A program made the position numbers and the translations under genes. The notes beneath the pieces were generated by a model that made no database searches, was not told where the DNA came from, and worked only from the letters and a program-made list of their open reading frames with translations. A stretch of 58,739 nucleotides of DNA from Paludibacteraceae bacterium (lineage in GTDB: Bacteria > Bacteroidota > Bacteroidia > Bacteroidales > Paludibacteraceae), in NCBI GenBank assembly GCA_024401495.1, contig JAKSKW010000012.1:1-58739 (forward strand), written 5' to 3'. Position 1 is the first letter of the stretch; every line of letters starts with the position of its first letter. Below, piece after piece: positions 44,687 through 54,818 of this stretch.

Positions 44687-45571
44687 ATGGACAATAAGAC
44701 AAAATATAAAGTAATAGAGGCAAAATTGAATGGAGAGATGTCATTCAATAATGGAGGAGAATTCATAGCAGATCTATTCAGTGGAGATTTAGCCGAGATC
44801 GGCTTTGACTCATTCGAAAATGATGGCGACATTTTGAAATGCTACGTCGCAGAAAATCTATTTTCTGAAGATGAATTAAAGAAACTGATAGCCGGGTCTG
44901 AATTATATGAGAATATCACATATAAGGTAGGAGTGTTGGAAGATAAAGATTGGAATGAAGAATGGGAAAAAAACTATTTTCAGCCAATTGTTGTCGCTGA
45001 TCAGGTTGTCGTTTGCAGTGAATTCCATAAAAATGTACCAGAAAGCAAATATAAAATAATCATAAACCCTAGAATGGCATTCGGCACAGGACATCATCAG
45101 ACAACCGGATTGATGATGAAAAATATGTTAGATTGTGATTTCAAAGGAAAGACGGTAATGGACATGGGCTGCGGCACTGCGATTCTCTCTATTTTGGCCG
45201 CATATTTAGGAGCAGAAAAAGTCGATGCTGTGGATATTGACATTTGGGCATACGAAAACTCTATTGACAATTTGGTGGTAAACAAAGTTGAGGATAAGAT
45301 CAATGTGCGACATGGGGATGCATCCACTGTCGAAGGTCTAAATTCCGTCTACGACATATTTCTAGCCAACATCAACCGCAATATATTGTTGAATGACATA
45401 CCCAGATATGCTAATTCAATCAAAGAAAATGGCAAATTGATATTAAGCGGATTCTACAAAGAAGATATACCAGCCATCGAAGAAGTTGCTAAAAAACATA
45501 ATTTTAGCTTACAATTTGTCAAAGAAAAAGACAATTGGGTGTCAATCTGCATGAATAAGCAAAAGTGTTAG
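44687..45571 (+). CDS. prmA: Ribosomal protein L11 methyltransferase
   Basis: This 294-residue SAM-dependent enzyme methylates ribosomal protein L11. The N-terminal substrate-binding domain includes WNEEWEKNYFQPI, and the methyltransferase domain has PRMAFGTGHHQTT, the SAM motif VMDMGCGTAILSI and LANINRNIL in place of the usual NILAN-type motif. Length is normal. It follows the frd terminator; no exact -7 box was found. The next gene has its own promoter. Confidence 0.93.
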   Translation: MDNKTKYKVIEAKLNGEMSFNNGGEFIADLFSGDLAEIGFDSFENDGDILKCYVAENLFSEDELKKLIAGSELYENITYKVGVLEDKDWNEEWEKNYFQPIVVADQVVVCSEFHKNVPESKYKIIINPRMAFGTGHHQTTGLMMKNMLDCDFKGKTVMDMGCGTAILSILAAYLGAEKVDAVDIDIWAYENSIDNLVVNKVEDKINVRHGDASTVEGLNSVYDIFLANINRNILLNDIPRYANSIKENGKLILSGFYKEDIPAIEEVAKKHNFSLQFVKEKDNWVSICMNKQKC

Positions 45572-45591
45572 TAAAATAATAGTCTCGAAAG

Positions 45592-45621
45592 TTGTTTTAC
45601 TTAAAAAAAAATATACATTTG
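45592..45621 (+). promoter_or_regulatory. Promoter of the DUF2795 gene
   Basis: TTG (45592-45594) and TACATTTG (45614-45621) are 19 bp apart. A small hairpin, CTCTT...AAGAG, lies in the leader. Confidence 0.7.
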
Positions 45622-45674
45622 CAGTCTCTTAAAAAAGAGAGTTTTTAGTTGTTTAATTCTTAACAAAAACGCTT

Positions 45675-45896
45675 ATGTATTGGACATTAGAGTTGGCGAC
45701 AAAGTTGGAAGATGCCCCATGGCCTGCAACAAAGGATGAGTTGATAGATTACGCATCTAGATCAGGTGCCCCATTGGAGGTTATAGAGAACTTGGAAGAG
45801 TTGGAGGATGAAGGTGAAATATACGAATGTATTGAAGATATTTGGCCAGATTACCCAAGCAATGAAGATTTCTTTTTCAATGAGGAAGAGTACTAA
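45675..45896 (+). CDS. Small acidic DUF2795 protein
   Basis: This 73-residue acidic protein (MYWTLELATKLEDAPWPATKDELIDYA...) matches the DUF2795 family, small Bacteroidota proteins of unknown role, in length and in the core TKDELIDYASRSGAPLEVIENLEEL. No membrane segment or signal is present. It has its own promoter and lies 121 bp before porP. Codon use suggests good expression. Confidence 0.85.
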   Translation: MYWTLELATKLEDAPWPATKDELIDYASRSGAPLEVIENLEELEDEGEIYECIEDIWPDYPSNEDFFFNEEEY

Positions 45897-45976
45897 TCAA
45901 CCACAGAAAAAATCAAAAAGAGAATTTTTTTTGAATTTTTACACTGATTTTTTTTGTCAGTTACGGCAAAAAAAAC

Positions 45977-45984
45977 TAATATTG
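45977..45984 (+). promoter_or_regulatory. -7 element for porP
   Basis: TAATATTG differs from TAnnTTTG at one position; a T-run ending in TTG lies about 19 bp upstream (45955-45957). The box is 33 bp before the porP ATG, excluding any start further upstream. Confidence 0.5.
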
Positions 45985-46017
45985 CCCTTAAAATCCGTTT
46001 CAAACGGGGTAAAAAGG

Positions 46018-46968
46018 ATGTTGATTTTACTTATATCGCTATTTTTCAGTGATATAATTGCCTATTCGCAATTCAACAACCTTGACATGTTGAGTGCAGT
46101 TTTGGATTGGGAACGTGCTAATCCGTCGTTAGTGGCAAGCAACAAGAGAACAAACGTATTGGGAGAGTTTCAATCCCAATGGGTAGGATTTGAAGATCAT
46201 CCTCAGGATGTATTTTTCAGTTTCAACTCTCATTTGCCAAGTCAACGAGATCATGCTGCCGGAGTTACATTCTCCGTACAAACGGAGGGTTTATGGAAAT
46301 TCCAGCGATTAGGTTTGGAATATGCTCATCGAATTGAAACAAAGACAGGAAATCTGTCATTCGGTTTGGATGTAGGATTCGCGGATTTTAGTTTTGATTA
46401 CGATAAAGCATCTTCAGGAATTGGAGGAGAAGATGACTATCACAATCTGCAAGATCCGGCACTAAGTGGCGAAGGGGCGACAGAAGAGCAAAACGATATA
46501 GTCTTTGACGTAAACTTTGGAATTGGGGCAAAGATTAAAAAGTTTGATGTTGGCTTATCTATGTATCATTTGAATGCAGGCAAAGCAGAGATTGTAGAAG
46601 GTAAGCCATTTGCTTTGAAGCCGACGATGCTTGTGTACGGTGAATACAAGTTAATGACAAGAAGCAAAGCGTTCATGTATAGGCCGTCATTGATGGTCAG
46701 AAGTGATTTTTCTTCACTACAAGTTGGAATGAACAATTTGTGTACATATAAAGAAAAATTCACATTCGGCTTGAACTCATGGTTTTGGAGTTCGATGGCG
46801 TTTGCGTTTAGTTTCGAAGTCATTTCTGGAATGCAGATTGGTTACGGATATGTGCTACCACTGAATAAAATGATCAAATCAGGAGGTTCACATGACGTAG
46901 TGATAAGGTACTCGTTTGATTTGAATTTCTCAAAGAAAGACAAGTACAAGAGTGAAAGAATTTTGTAA
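46018..46968 (+). CDS. porP: PorP/SprF family Type IX secretion outer-membrane protein
   Basis: This 316-residue protein has a short signal peptide (MLILLISLFFSDIIAYS) and a PorP/SprF beta-barrel: NLDMLSAVLDWERANPSLVASNK near the start corresponds to the conserved N-terminal motif with Asn-Pro, and the body has repeating strands with FGLDVGFA, LSMYHLNAGKAE and the ending VVIRYSFDLNF. The family works with the GldK/N ring or presents specific cargo. The open frame extends back to 45808 inside the DUF2795 gene, but the promoter at 45977 and the signal peptide fix ATG at 46018. It is first in porP-gldK-gldL-gldM-gldN, the order found in Porphyromonas. Its codon use is much less biased than that of the genes following. 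Confidence 0.9.
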   Translation: MLILLISLFFSDIIAYSQFNNLDMLSAVLDWERANPSLVASNKRTNVLGEFQSQWVGFEDHPQDVFFSFNSHLPSQRDHAAGVTFSVQTEGLWKFQRLGLEYAHRIETKTGNLSFGLDVGFADFSFDYDKASSGIGGEDDYHNLQDPALSGEGATEEQNDIVFDVNFGIGAKIKKFDVGLSMYHLNAGKAEIVEGKPFALKPTMLVYGEYKLMTRSKAFMYRPSLMVRSDFSSLQVGMNNLCTYKEKFTFGLNSWFWSSMAFAFSFEVISGMQIGYGYVLPLNKMIKSGGSHDVVIRYSFDLNFSKKDKYKSERIL

Positions 46969-46972
46969 ACAA

Positions 46973-46980
46973 TAAATTTG
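46973..46980 (+). promoter_or_regulatory. Internal promoter before gldK
   Basis: TAAATTTG matches TAnnTTTG exactly, 26 bp before the gldK ATG and just past the porP stop. A good -33 TTG is not visible. It would separate gldK-N expression from porP. Confidence 0.5.
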
Positions 46981-47005
46981 AAATAAAATTAGTAATTCAA
47001 ATATC

Positions 47006-48415
47006 ATGAAAAAGCTGTTAATTTTACCAGTGATTGCATTGCTACTCGGCAGCTGTTCCGGAGACGGAGGAGGCGAGTTGGTCGGTGTTTATTCAAAATC
47101 ATGGAAAGAGCCGTCTCCTTATGGTATGCTTTACATTAAGCGCGGATCCTTTACCATTGGTCAGAACGACCAGGACGCAAACTGGGCGATGACATCTCAG
47201 TCAAAGACAGTTTCTGTCGACGCGTTTTGGATGGATGAGACAGAGATTACAAATGGAGAGTACCGTCAATTCGTACATTGGGTGCGTGACTCTATCGCAC
47301 GCGAGAAGTTGTCTTTGGTTGACGAGGAGTACAAGATCACTCAGGACAAGAAGGGTAATGAGCTAAAGAAGCCTGTTCTAAACTGGAAGAAGGAAATTCC
47401 TTGGGAGAAACCTAACGAGGATCAGCAGATCGCAATCGATAGCATGTTCTACATGGGTGAGGACGATATCGATATCTTCCCACAGTTGAACGCTATGATT
47501 TTGTCATACCAGTATTCTTGGGTTGACTATGTTCAGGCTGCTAAGAAGGAGAATAAGTTCGACGTTATGCGTGGTTCTTATAACAGAAGCATCGAAGGTC
47601 TTGGTGTAACTAAGGATAGTGCTGATGTTATGATCCGTAAGGATACTTCTTACTACAACGAGCAGGGTCACATCATCAACAAGACAATCTACAAGGAGTT
47701 GAAGAAGCGTTCTGACTTCATTTCAAAGAAGCGTGTGAACATCTATCCAGATACACTTTGTTGGATTCGTGACTTTACTTACGCTTACAATGAGCCATAC
47801 ATGAAGTTGTATTTCGCTCACCCAGGTTACGGAGAATACCCAGTAGTCGGTGTTTCTTGGGAGCAGGCTCAGGCATTCTGTCACTGGCGTACAAACTTGT
47901 TCAACGCATACCAGATTTCAAATGGTGGTGTTCGTGTTCAGGACTACCGTCTACCAACAGAGGCTGAGTGGGAGTACGCAGCACGTGGAGGCAAGGATTT
48001 GTCAATGTACCCTTGGGGAGGTTACTACGTACGTACAGCTAAGGGATGTTTCTTGGCCAACTTTAAGCCACAGCGCGGTAACTACACAGACGACGGTTAT
48101 CTAATCACATCTCGTGTAGCATCATACCCACCAAACGATTTCGGTTTGTATGATATGGCTGGTAACGTTGCAGAGTGGACATCTACTGCATACCACGAGT
48201 CTAACTATTCATTCGTACACGATATGAACCCTAACTACGAGTACAACGCTAAGTCAAGCGATCCAGATGTATTGCGTAGAAAAGTTATCAAGGGTGGTGG
48301 CTGGAAGGATGTCAGCATCTTCTTGCAGTGTGGTATGCGTACATACGAGTACCAGACAGAGAACAGATCATTCCTAGGTTTCCGTTGTGTAAGAAGCTAC
48401 ATTGGAATGGATTAA
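47006..48415 (+). CDS. gldK: Type IX secretion lipoprotein GldK/PorK
   Basis: This 469-residue lipoprotein has a signal peptide with lipobox LLGSC (lipidated Cys17). The body is a formylglycine-generating-enzyme-like fold: DAFWMDETEITNGEYRQFV near the start and YRLPTEAEWEYAARGG ... GNVAEWTST ... KGGGWKD ... FLGFRCV towards the end. GldK forms, with GldN, the periplasmic ring attached to the outer membrane. The catalytic cysteines of true FGE enzymes appear absent, as usual for GldK. It follows porP by 37 bp and precedes gldL by 55 bp. Strong codon bias indicates high expression. Confidence 0.95.
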   Translation: MKKLLILPVIALLLGSCSGDGGGELVGVYSKSWKEPSPYGMLYIKRGSFTIGQNDQDANWAMTSQSKTVSVDAFWMDETEITNGEYRQFVHWVRDSIAREKLSLVDEEYKITQDKKGNELKKPVLNWKKEIPWEKPNEDQQIAIDSMFYMGEDDIDIFPQLNAMILSYQYSWVDYVQAAKKENKFDVMRGSYNRSIEGLGVTKDSADVMIRKDTSYYNEQGHIINKTIYKELKKRSDFISKKRVNIYPDTLCWIRDFTYAYNEPYMKLYFAHPGYGEYPVVGVSWEQAQAFCHWRTNLFNAYQISNGGVRVQDYRLPTEAEWEYAARGGKDLSMYPWGGYYVRTAKGCFLANFKPQRGNYTDDGYLITSRVASYPPNDFGLYDMAGNVAEWTSTAYHESNYSFVHDMNPNYEYNAKSSDPDVLRRKVIKGGGWKDVSIFLQCGMRTYEYQTENRSFLGFRCVRSYIGMD

Positions 48416-48470
48416 TCTAAAAAAAACAATAAAACGTAATTATTAACAATCTTAAATTAATATTCGAAAA

Positions 48471-49319
48471 ATGGGTATTGTAGAAATTATGCAGTCACCT
48501 GCAGGTAAAAGAGCCACAGGTGTTGCTTACTCACTAGGAGCATCAGTCGTAATCGTTGGAGCGTTGTTCAAAATCATGCACTGGCCAGGTGCCGGAGTCA
48601 TGCTTACAGTAGGTATGGCTACAGAGGCTATCTTGTTTGCTATCGGTATCTTCGATAAGCCTCACAAGGAATATCACTGGGAGCTAGTATGGCCTGAGCT
48701 TGACTCTGAGGAGGAAGGTGCAGAGGCTTCAGCACACGGAATCGTAGCTGCAGGTGCAGATTCAAATTCAAAGGAGATCGCTATCCCTACAGTTGATACT
48801 AAGGCTCTAGTTGAGGAGCAGTTGAAGAACCTATCAGAGGGTGTTTCTAAGTTGGGTAACACAGCTTCTCAGTTGGCTAACCTTTCAGAGGCTGCTAACG
48901 TATCAAGCGATTACATTTCAAATGTAAACAAGGCTTCTCAGGCAGCAGGTGCTTTCGCAGCATCTCAGTCTAACCTAAAGGACTCTTCTGATTCTTTGGT
49001 TAACTCATACAAGGATATCGAGGCTAGCATCAGCAGCGCATCTTCTGGTTCTAAGAACTTCGCTGATCAGATGAACGGTATCAACAAGAACATCTCAAGC
49101 ATCAACAGCATGTTCGAGATCCAGGCTAAGACTGCTAACGAGCAGGGTGAGGCTATGTCTCTTGTTACTACAGCTCTTAAGACAGTTGCTGGTTCAATCA
49201 ACTCATCTGCATCTTCAGCTGAGGCTTACAAGTCTGAGATCGAGAAGCTTGCACAGCAGATGAAGAGCCTTAACACTGTTTACGGCAACATGTTGAACGC
49301 CATGACTATCCGTGGTTAA
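48471..49319 (+). CDS. gldL: Type IX secretion motor protein GldL/PorL
   Basis: GldL (282 residues) forms with GldM the proton-driven inner-membrane motor of Type IX secretion. Two membrane helices lie at about residues 17-35 and 40-61; Lys34 and His37 in LFKIMHWPGAG and the membrane-embedded Glu52 (ATEAILFAIG) are the residues conserved in this motor. The rest is a helical cytoplasmic domain with Ser/Ala-rich coiled segments. It follows gldK and precedes gldM by 44 bp. Confidence 0.95.
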   Translation: MGIVEIMQSPAGKRATGVAYSLGASVVIVGALFKIMHWPGAGVMLTVGMATEAILFAIGIFDKPHKEYHWELVWPELDSEEEGAEASAHGIVAAGADSNSKEIAIPTVDTKALVEEQLKNLSEGVSKLGNTASQLANLSEAANVSSDYISNVNKASQAAGAFAASQSNLKDSSDSLVNSYKDIEASISSASSGSKNFADQMNGINKNISSINSMFEIQAKTANEQGEAMSLVTTALKTVAGSINSSASSAEAYKSEIEKLAQQMKSLNTVYGNMLNAMTIRG

Positions 49320-49363
49320 TTGTTAAACGAAATTAGTGTAAACTAATCTTTAGGTATTAATCT

Positions 49364-50950
49364 ATGAGTGGAGCTACGAACTGTCCGGAAACCCCGAGAC
49401 AGAAGATGATCGCCATGATGTACCTCGTGCTAACTGCCATGCTTGCACTTAACGTGTCTGCGCAGATTTTGAACGGATACACTTCGATCTACGAATCAAT
49501 GACGAAGAGCGTACAGATCGCTCAAGGTAACAATGCAAACTTGGAGTACAAGTTTGGATCTCTAAAGGATCAGAATCCTGTTAAGGCTAAGCCAATGGCA
49601 CCATATGTTGATTCATTGGTTTCTGAGTCAAACAAACTATATCAGTATCTTGATACATTCAAGCACACTTTGGTTATGCTTGTTGATGGAGAAGAGGCAG
49701 ATAAGAAAGACTGGACAATCAAGAACGCTGGTGACCTTAATATCGCTAGTGAGATGTTGGAAGGTAAGTCAGATCGTGCTAAAGATCCAGATAAGCAGAA
49801 CTGGGGTACTACAATGAAGGCAAAGATCCAGGCTTATAGCGAGTTCGCTCAGAGAATGGTTAAGGTTGGTGATATCGCTGACACAACAAAGGCTAACTCA
49901 TTCAAGCAGACATTTGATACTCCTGATAAGAAGATCGAAGGTGCTGTTTACTCTTGGGAGAAGCAGTTGTTGGAGGACCAGCCAGCTATCGCTGTATTGG
50001 CAACAGTAACTAAGATCCAGAACGACGTTCGTAATACTGAGGCTGAGTGTTTGAACCATATCATTGGTCAGCTTGATGCCGGTGACTTCCGTGTAAACAA
50101 GATCCAGGCTCTTGCAATTGCAGACGAGTCTTATGTCTTGAGAGGTAACAAGTATCGTGCTAAGATCGTTTTGGCTGCAACTGACTCAACTAAGGATCCT
50201 GTTATCGAGATCAATGGTAAGCCATTGGAGAAGGATATCTACGAGTTTACTGCAACTTCTCTTGGTAAGCAGAAGTACAAGGGTAACATCAAGATGAAGA
50301 AGCCTAATGGAGAGGAGATCTCTTATCCATTCGAGACTGAGTACGTTGTTGGTGAGCCTACAGCTACAGTATCTGCTGATATGATGAACGTGCTTTACGC
50401 TGGATTCCAGAACCCAATCTCTGTATCAGTTCCAGGTGTTAACGCAGGTGATGTAAGCATCTCTGTATCTAACGCTAACGTGTCAAAGACTCCAAAGGGA
50501 TGGAACGTTGTTCCTCAGAAGGTTGGTGTTAACTGTGACGTTAACGTAAGTGCTAACATCGGTGGTAAGTCAACTCACATGGCTAAGCATACTTTCCGTG
50601 TTAAGAAGCTTCCTCAGCCAGCTGCAATGTTGAAGTATAACAACAGTGGTAGATTCTACCAGGGTAAGATCGACAAGAGAGACCTAAATGCTGCTGACGA
50701 GGTTGTTGCTGAGTTGCCAGATGCAGACTTGAACGTTAAGTATACAGTGCTTTCATTCTCAATTAAGTCAACAGACTCAATGGGTAATACAATTGTAGAG
50801 CCTGCTCAGGGTTCTAAAATTACTGAGAAGCAGAAAGCTGTATTCAAGAAGTTGGTTAAGGGTAAGACTATCTACTTGTCTGATGTAAATGCAACAGGTC
50901 CAGATAAGATCAAGCGTATCCTTTCTCCAGTCGAAATTGCACTTAAGTAA
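49364..50950 (+). CDS. gldM: Type IX secretion motor protein GldM/PorM
   Basis: GldM (528 residues) carries force from the GldL motor across the periplasm to the GldK/N ring. One N-terminal membrane helix (about 15-35, MIAMMYLVLTAMLALNVSA) is preceded by the conserved Arg12 in TPRQKM, followed by a long periplasmic part of one helical (D1) and three beta-rich domains (D2-D4). Length and order match the family. Gap to gldN is 28 bp. Confidence 0.95.
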   Translation: MSGATNCPETPRQKMIAMMYLVLTAMLALNVSAQILNGYTSIYESMTKSVQIAQGNNANLEYKFGSLKDQNPVKAKPMAPYVDSLVSESNKLYQYLDTFKHTLVMLVDGEEADKKDWTIKNAGDLNIASEMLEGKSDRAKDPDKQNWGTTMKAKIQAYSEFAQRMVKVGDIADTTKANSFKQTFDTPDKKIEGAVYSWEKQLLEDQPAIAVLATVTKIQNDVRNTEAECLNHIIGQLDAGDFRVNKIQALAIADESYVLRGNKYRAKIVLAATDSTKDPVIEINGKPLEKDIYEFTATSLGKQKYKGNIKMKKPNGEEISYPFETEYVVGEPTATVSADMMNVLYAGFQNPISVSVPGVNAGDVSISVSNANVSKTPKGWNVVPQKVGVNCDVNVSANIGGKSTHMAKHTFRVKKLPQPAAMLKYNNSGRFYQGKIDKRDLNAADEVVAELPDADLNVKYTVLSFSIKSTDSMGNTIVEPAQGSKITEKQKAVFKKLVKGKTIYLSDVNATGPDKIKRILSPVEIALK

Positions 50951-50978
50951 TCTTAAAAAACAGAAAAAGGTTTAAGTC

Positions 50979-51860
50979 ATGAAAAAAAGTTTTAAATTGT
51001 TTTTAACTGCTTGTTTGCTTGCTGTTGCAAACCTTGCAAATGCTCAGGATCAGTCTTTCTTCGACGAAGCTGGTAACATTTCTGAGGAGTTGCAGACAAA
51101 CTTGCCAACAAGTGGTCCAAAAGAAGGTCTTGAACCTATTGAGATGCTGAACCCACGTGCCGATGATATTTATTGGCAAAAGGTTGTGTATAGAATTATC
51201 GACCTTCGTGAGAAGATGAACTTCCCTCTATACTACCCTGAAATTCCAGCTGATAACAGAACAAGCTTCTTCGCTTTGATGTTTAGATTGGTTCAGGATG
51301 GTAAGATCAAGGTTTATGACTACGCTGAGGAGTACGAGCACTTCGACGACCAGCACACAGTTAAATTCCGCGATTTGATGGATAAGTTCGCATTGCCTTA
51401 CGAGACAAAGCTTGACTCTATCACTAATGATACAATTTATGTAATTGATGACTCAGACGTTCCTAACCGTGATATCATCAAGTACTTCTGCAAGGAGGTA
51501 TGGTATTTCGATAGAATTTCGTCTACTTTCAATTGCCGTATCATCGGTTTCTGTCCAGTGATGCAGAGAGAGGGAGATACAGGTCTAGAGACATTGCCTC
51601 TATTCTGGATTCCTTTTGAGACACTTCGTCCATTCTTGTCACAGACAGAGGTTCTTATCACTGATAAGAATAATGGAGCAAGACCTTCGTTCGACGACTT
51701 GTTCATGAAGAGAAGATTTTCTAGCTACATCTACAAAGAGTCTAACATTCAGAATAGAACTTTGCTAGAGTACAATACAACTCTTGAGGATGTTAAGAAG
51801 GAGCAAGAGATGGTTAAAACTCGCTTGATCAACTTCGAGACTGACTTGTGGGAGTATTAA
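50979..51860 (+). CDS. gldN: Type IX secretion ring protein GldN/PorN
   Basis: GldN (293 residues) is the periplasmic partner of GldK in the ring under the outer membrane. It has a signal peptide (MKKSFKLFLTACLLAVANLANA) and the family features PRADDIYWQKVVYRIIDLREKMNFPLYYP and WKxxF-type segments towards the end. The gene ends the operon with a strong terminator 25 bp later. Confidence 0.95.
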   Translation: MKKSFKLFLTACLLAVANLANAQDQSFFDEAGNISEELQTNLPTSGPKEGLEPIEMLNPRADDIYWQKVVYRIIDLREKMNFPLYYPEIPADNRTSFFALMFRLVQDGKIKVYDYAEEYEHFDDQHTVKFRDLMDKFALPYETKLDSITNDTIYVIDDSDVPNRDIIKYFCKEVWYFDRISSTFNCRIIGFCPVMQREGDTGLETLPLFWIPFETLRPFLSQTEVLITDKNNGARPSFDDLFMKRRFSSYIYKESNIQNRTLLEYNTTLEDVKKEQEMVKTRLINFETDLWEY

Positions 51861-51884
51861 GAAAAGACTTTCATAAAGAAAATT

Positions 51885-51916
51885 GGCATCGCAATAAAAT
51901 GCGATGCCTTTTTTTA
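51885..51916 (+). terminator. Terminator of the porP-gldKLMN operon
   Basis: GGCATCGCA (51885-51893) pairs with TGCGATGCC (51900-51908), followed by seven T. Confidence 0.92.
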
Positions 51917-51939
51917 TTTATACTCTCTTCATTTTTTAC

Positions 51940-51947
51940 TAACTTTG
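51940..51947 (+). promoter_or_regulatory. -7 element for leuS
   Basis: TAACTTTG matches TAnnTTTG exactly, 50 bp before the leuS ATG. No leader peptide or T-box was seen. Confidence 0.65.
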
Positions 51948-51997
51948 CATTCGTCTGCATTTAAGACATCCTAGAAGAGAAAGAAATTTGAAACACA

Positions 51998-54754
51998 ATG
52001 GATTATAAATTTTCAGAAATTGAAAAGAAGTGGCAAAAATATTGGGTAGAAAATGCCACTTATAAAGTTAAAGAAGATGCTTCTAAAAAGAAGTTCTATG
52101 TTCTTGACATGTTCCCTTATCCATCAGGTGCAGGTCTACACGTAGGCCACCCTCTTGGTTATATCGCATCTGATATTTTCGCAAGATACAAGCGTCAACA
52201 GGGTTTCAACGTACTTCACCCTATGGGCTACGACTCTTATGGTCTTCCTGCTGAACAGTACGCAATCCAAACTGGTCAGCATCCAGCTGTAACTACAGCT
52301 AAGAACATCGCTCGCTACCGTGAGCAGCTTGACAAGATCGGTTTCTGCTTCGACTGGAGCCGTGAGGTCCGCACTTGTGAGCCTAACTACTACAAGTGGA
52401 CACAGTGGGCTTTCATCAAGATGTTCAACTCTTACTATGATAACGATGCTAACAAGGCTCTTCCTATTGAGGATCTAATCGCAAAGTTTGAGAAAGACGG
52501 TAACGCTAGCGTCAACGCTGCTAACAACTGCACTGTGAAATTCTCTGCTTCTGATTGGAAATCTTACTCTGCAAAGGAGAAAGAACAGGTGCTTTTGACT
52601 TACCGTATCGCTTATCTTGCTGATACAAAAGTTAACTTCTGCCCTGCACTAGGATGTGTGCTTGCCAACGATGAGATCAGCGAAGGTGTCAGCGTTCGTG
52701 GTGGTTATCCTGTTGAGCAGAGAGTAATGCGTCAGTGGAGCTTGAGAGTTTCTGCTTATGCACAGCGTCTACTTGATGGCCTTGACAATATCGATTGGTC
52801 TGAGGCTTTGAAGGAGACTCAGAAAAACTGGATCGGACGTAGTGAAGGTGCAGAGATGGACTTCTGCGTTAAAGGTCAGGATCTAAAACTAAAAATCTTT
52901 ACTACTCGTTGTGATACTATCCATGGTGTGACATTCATGGTGCTTGCTCCTGAGAGTGAGTACGTTGCAAAGGTGACAACTGCAGACCAGAAGGCTGCTG
53001 TGGATGATTACCTTGCTCAGGTTAAGCGCAGAACAGAGCGTGAGCGTATTGCTGACCGTCGTGTTAGCGGCGTCTTCTCTGGTTCATACGCTATTAATCC
53101 AATTACAGAGAAAGAAATTCCTATCTATATCAGCGACTATGTACTTGCTGGTTACGGTACAGGTGCTATCATGGCCGTTCCTGCTCACGACTCTCGTGAC
53201 TACGCTTTCGCTAAACATTTCAATCTTCCTATTATTCCTCTAATCGAGGGTGCCGATGTTTCTGAGGAAAGTTTCGACGCGAAGGAAGGCATTATGATGA
53301 ATTCAGGTTTCTTGAACGGTCTTACTGTTAAGGAGGCTTTGAAGACAGCTAAGAAATACATCAAGGAGAAAGGTATAGGAGAGGTTAAGGTTAACTACCG
53401 TCTACGCGATGCTATCTTCTCACGTCAGAGATATTGGGGTGAGCCATTCCCTGTTTACTACAAGGATGGTATGCCACACATGCTTGATGAGAGCAAGCTT
53501 CCTCTTGAATTGCCTGAGGTTTCAGACTTCAAGCCTACAGAGAGCGGTGAGCCACCTCTTGGCCATGCTGAGAATTGGTGTACAGCCGACGGTGATCCAT
53601 ACGAGTTGAACACAATGCCTGGATTCGCTGGCTCGTCTGCTTACTACCTAAGATATATGGATCCACACAACGATAATGCTCTTGTAAGCAAGGAGGCTAA
53701 CCAGTATTGGAAGAGCGTTGACTTGTACGTTGGTGGTACAGAGCACGCTACAGGTCACTTGATCTATAGCCGTTTCTGGAATAAATTCTTGTTCGACATG
53801 GGTGTCGTTTGCGAGGATGAACCATTCCGCAAGCTAATCAACCAGGGTATGATTCAAGGTCGTTCTAACTTCGTTTATCGTATCAAGGATACTAACACTT
53901 TCGTATCTCTTGGTTTGAAGAAGGATTACGACGTTACTCCTATCCACGTCGACGTGAATATTGTTAACAATGATATTCTTGACCTTGAGGCATTCAAGGC
54001 TTGGAGACCTGAGTTTGAGACTGCTGAGTTTATCCTTGAGGATGACAAGTACGTCTGTGGTTGGGCCGTTGAGAAAATGTCTAAGTCTATGTTCAACGTT
54101 GTTAATCCAGATGATATCGTAGATAAGTATGGTGCTGATACATTGCGTCTATACGAGATGTTCCTTGGACCTGTAGAGCAGTCGAAGCCTTGGGATACTA
54201 AGGGTATCGACGGTGTAAACAGATTCTTGAAGAAATTCTGGGGTATGTTCTTCTCAGGTGATGATTTCGACGTCGTTAAGGCTGAGCCAACAGCTGAAGA
54301 GCAGAAGTCAATCCACAAACTAGTTAAGAAGGTAACTGGTGATATCGAGACATTCTCTTACAACACTTCTATCGCTGCATTCATGATCTGTGCAAATGAA
54401 TTGACTGGCATGAAGAGCAAGAACGCTGAGGTTTTGACTAAGTTTGTCACAGTGCTTGCTCCATTCGCACCACACATCTGTGAGGAGCTTTACCACTTGC
54501 TTGGCAATACAGGTTCTGTTTGCGATGCTCAGTGGCCATCTTTCGATGAGAAGTTCTTGGTTGAGAGCAGCGTTAAATATCCAATCTCATTCAACGGTAA
54601 GGTAAGATTCACTCTTGAGCTTCCTGCTGACATGGATAAGGCTGAGGTAGAGAAGACAGCTCTTGCAAACGAGCAGACAGTCAAACTTCTAGACGGCAAA
54701 CCAACAAAGAAGATTATTGTCGTTCCTGGTAAGATTGTAAACATCGTATTCTAA
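51998..54754 (+). CDS. leuS: Leucyl-tRNA synthetase
   Basis: This 918-residue class I enzyme charges tRNA-Leu. The HIGH-type motif is HVGH at residues 48-51 and KMSKS is at 693-697; the CP1 editing domain contains the threonine-rich [11 protein letters not shown] and [15 protein letters not shown]. The length is slightly above the usual 800-950 range centre and fits Bacteroidota enzymes. It has its own promoter and terminator. Codons are highly biased. Confidence 0.97.
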   Translation: MDYKFSEIEKKWQKYWVENATYKVKEDASKKKFYVLDMFPYPSGAGLHVGHPLGYIASDIFARYKRQQGFNVLHPMGYDSYGLPAEQYAIQTGQHPAVTTAKNIARYREQLDKIGFCFDWSREVRTCEPNYYKWTQWAFIKMFNSYYDNDANKALPIEDLIAKFEKDGNASVNAANNCTVKFSASDWKSYSAKEKEQVLLTYRIAYLADTKVNFCPALGCVLANDEISEGVSVRGGYPVEQRVMRQWSLRVSAYAQRLLDGLDNIDWSEALKETQKNWIGRSEGAEMDFCVKGQDLKLKIFTTRCDTIHGVTFMVLAPESEYVAKVTTADQKAAVDDYLAQVKRRTERERIADRRVSGVFSGSYAINPITEKEIPIYISDYVLAGYGTGAIMAVPAHDSRDYAFAKHFNLPIIPLIEGADVSEESFDAKEGIMMNSGFLNGLTVKEALKTAKKYIKEKGIGEVKVNYRLRDAIFSRQRYWGEPFPVYYKDGMPHMLDESKLPLELPEVSDFKPTESGEPPLGHAENWCTADGDPYELNTMPGFAGSSAYYLRYMDPHNDNALVSKEANQYWKSVDLYVGGTEHATGHLIYSRFWNKFLFDMGVVCEDEPFRKLINQGMIQGRSNFVYRIKDTNTFVSLGLKKDYDVTPIHVDVNIVNNDILDLEAFKAWRPEFETAEFILEDDKYVCGWAVEKMSKSMFNVVNPDDIVDKYGADTLRLYEMFLGPVEQSKPWDTKGIDGVNRFLKKFWGMFFSGDDFDVVKAEPTAEEQKSIHKLVKKVTGDIETFSYNTSIAAFMICANELTGMKSKNAEVLTKFVTVLAPFAPHICEELYHLLGNTGSVCDAQWPSFDEKFLVESSVKYPISFNGKVRFTLELPADMDKAEVEKTALANEQTVKLLDGKPTKKIIVVPGKIVNIVF

Positions 54755-54770
54755 ATAGTATTTGGATATT

Positions 54771-54806
54771 GGAGACAGAGGCTCATGCATTCTGTCTCCT
54801 TTTTTA
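54771..54806 (+). terminator. Terminator of leuS
   Basis: GGAGACAGA (54771-54779) pairs with TCTGTCTCC (54791-54799), followed by a T run. It ends only 13 bp before the next ATG, so the next gene depends on readthrough or on an unrecognised promoter. Confidence 0.88.
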
Positions 54807-54818
54807 TTTTTATCAGTT

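Noticed and set aside
45808..46017. N-terminal extension of porP overlapping the DUF2795 gene
   Set aside because: A -7 box lies at 45977 and a signal peptide begins at 46018, so the upstream frame is not translated as part of PorP.
51948..51997. Leucine attenuator peptide before leuS
   Set aside because: No short ORF with Leu codons and no alternative hairpins were seen in the 50-bp leader.
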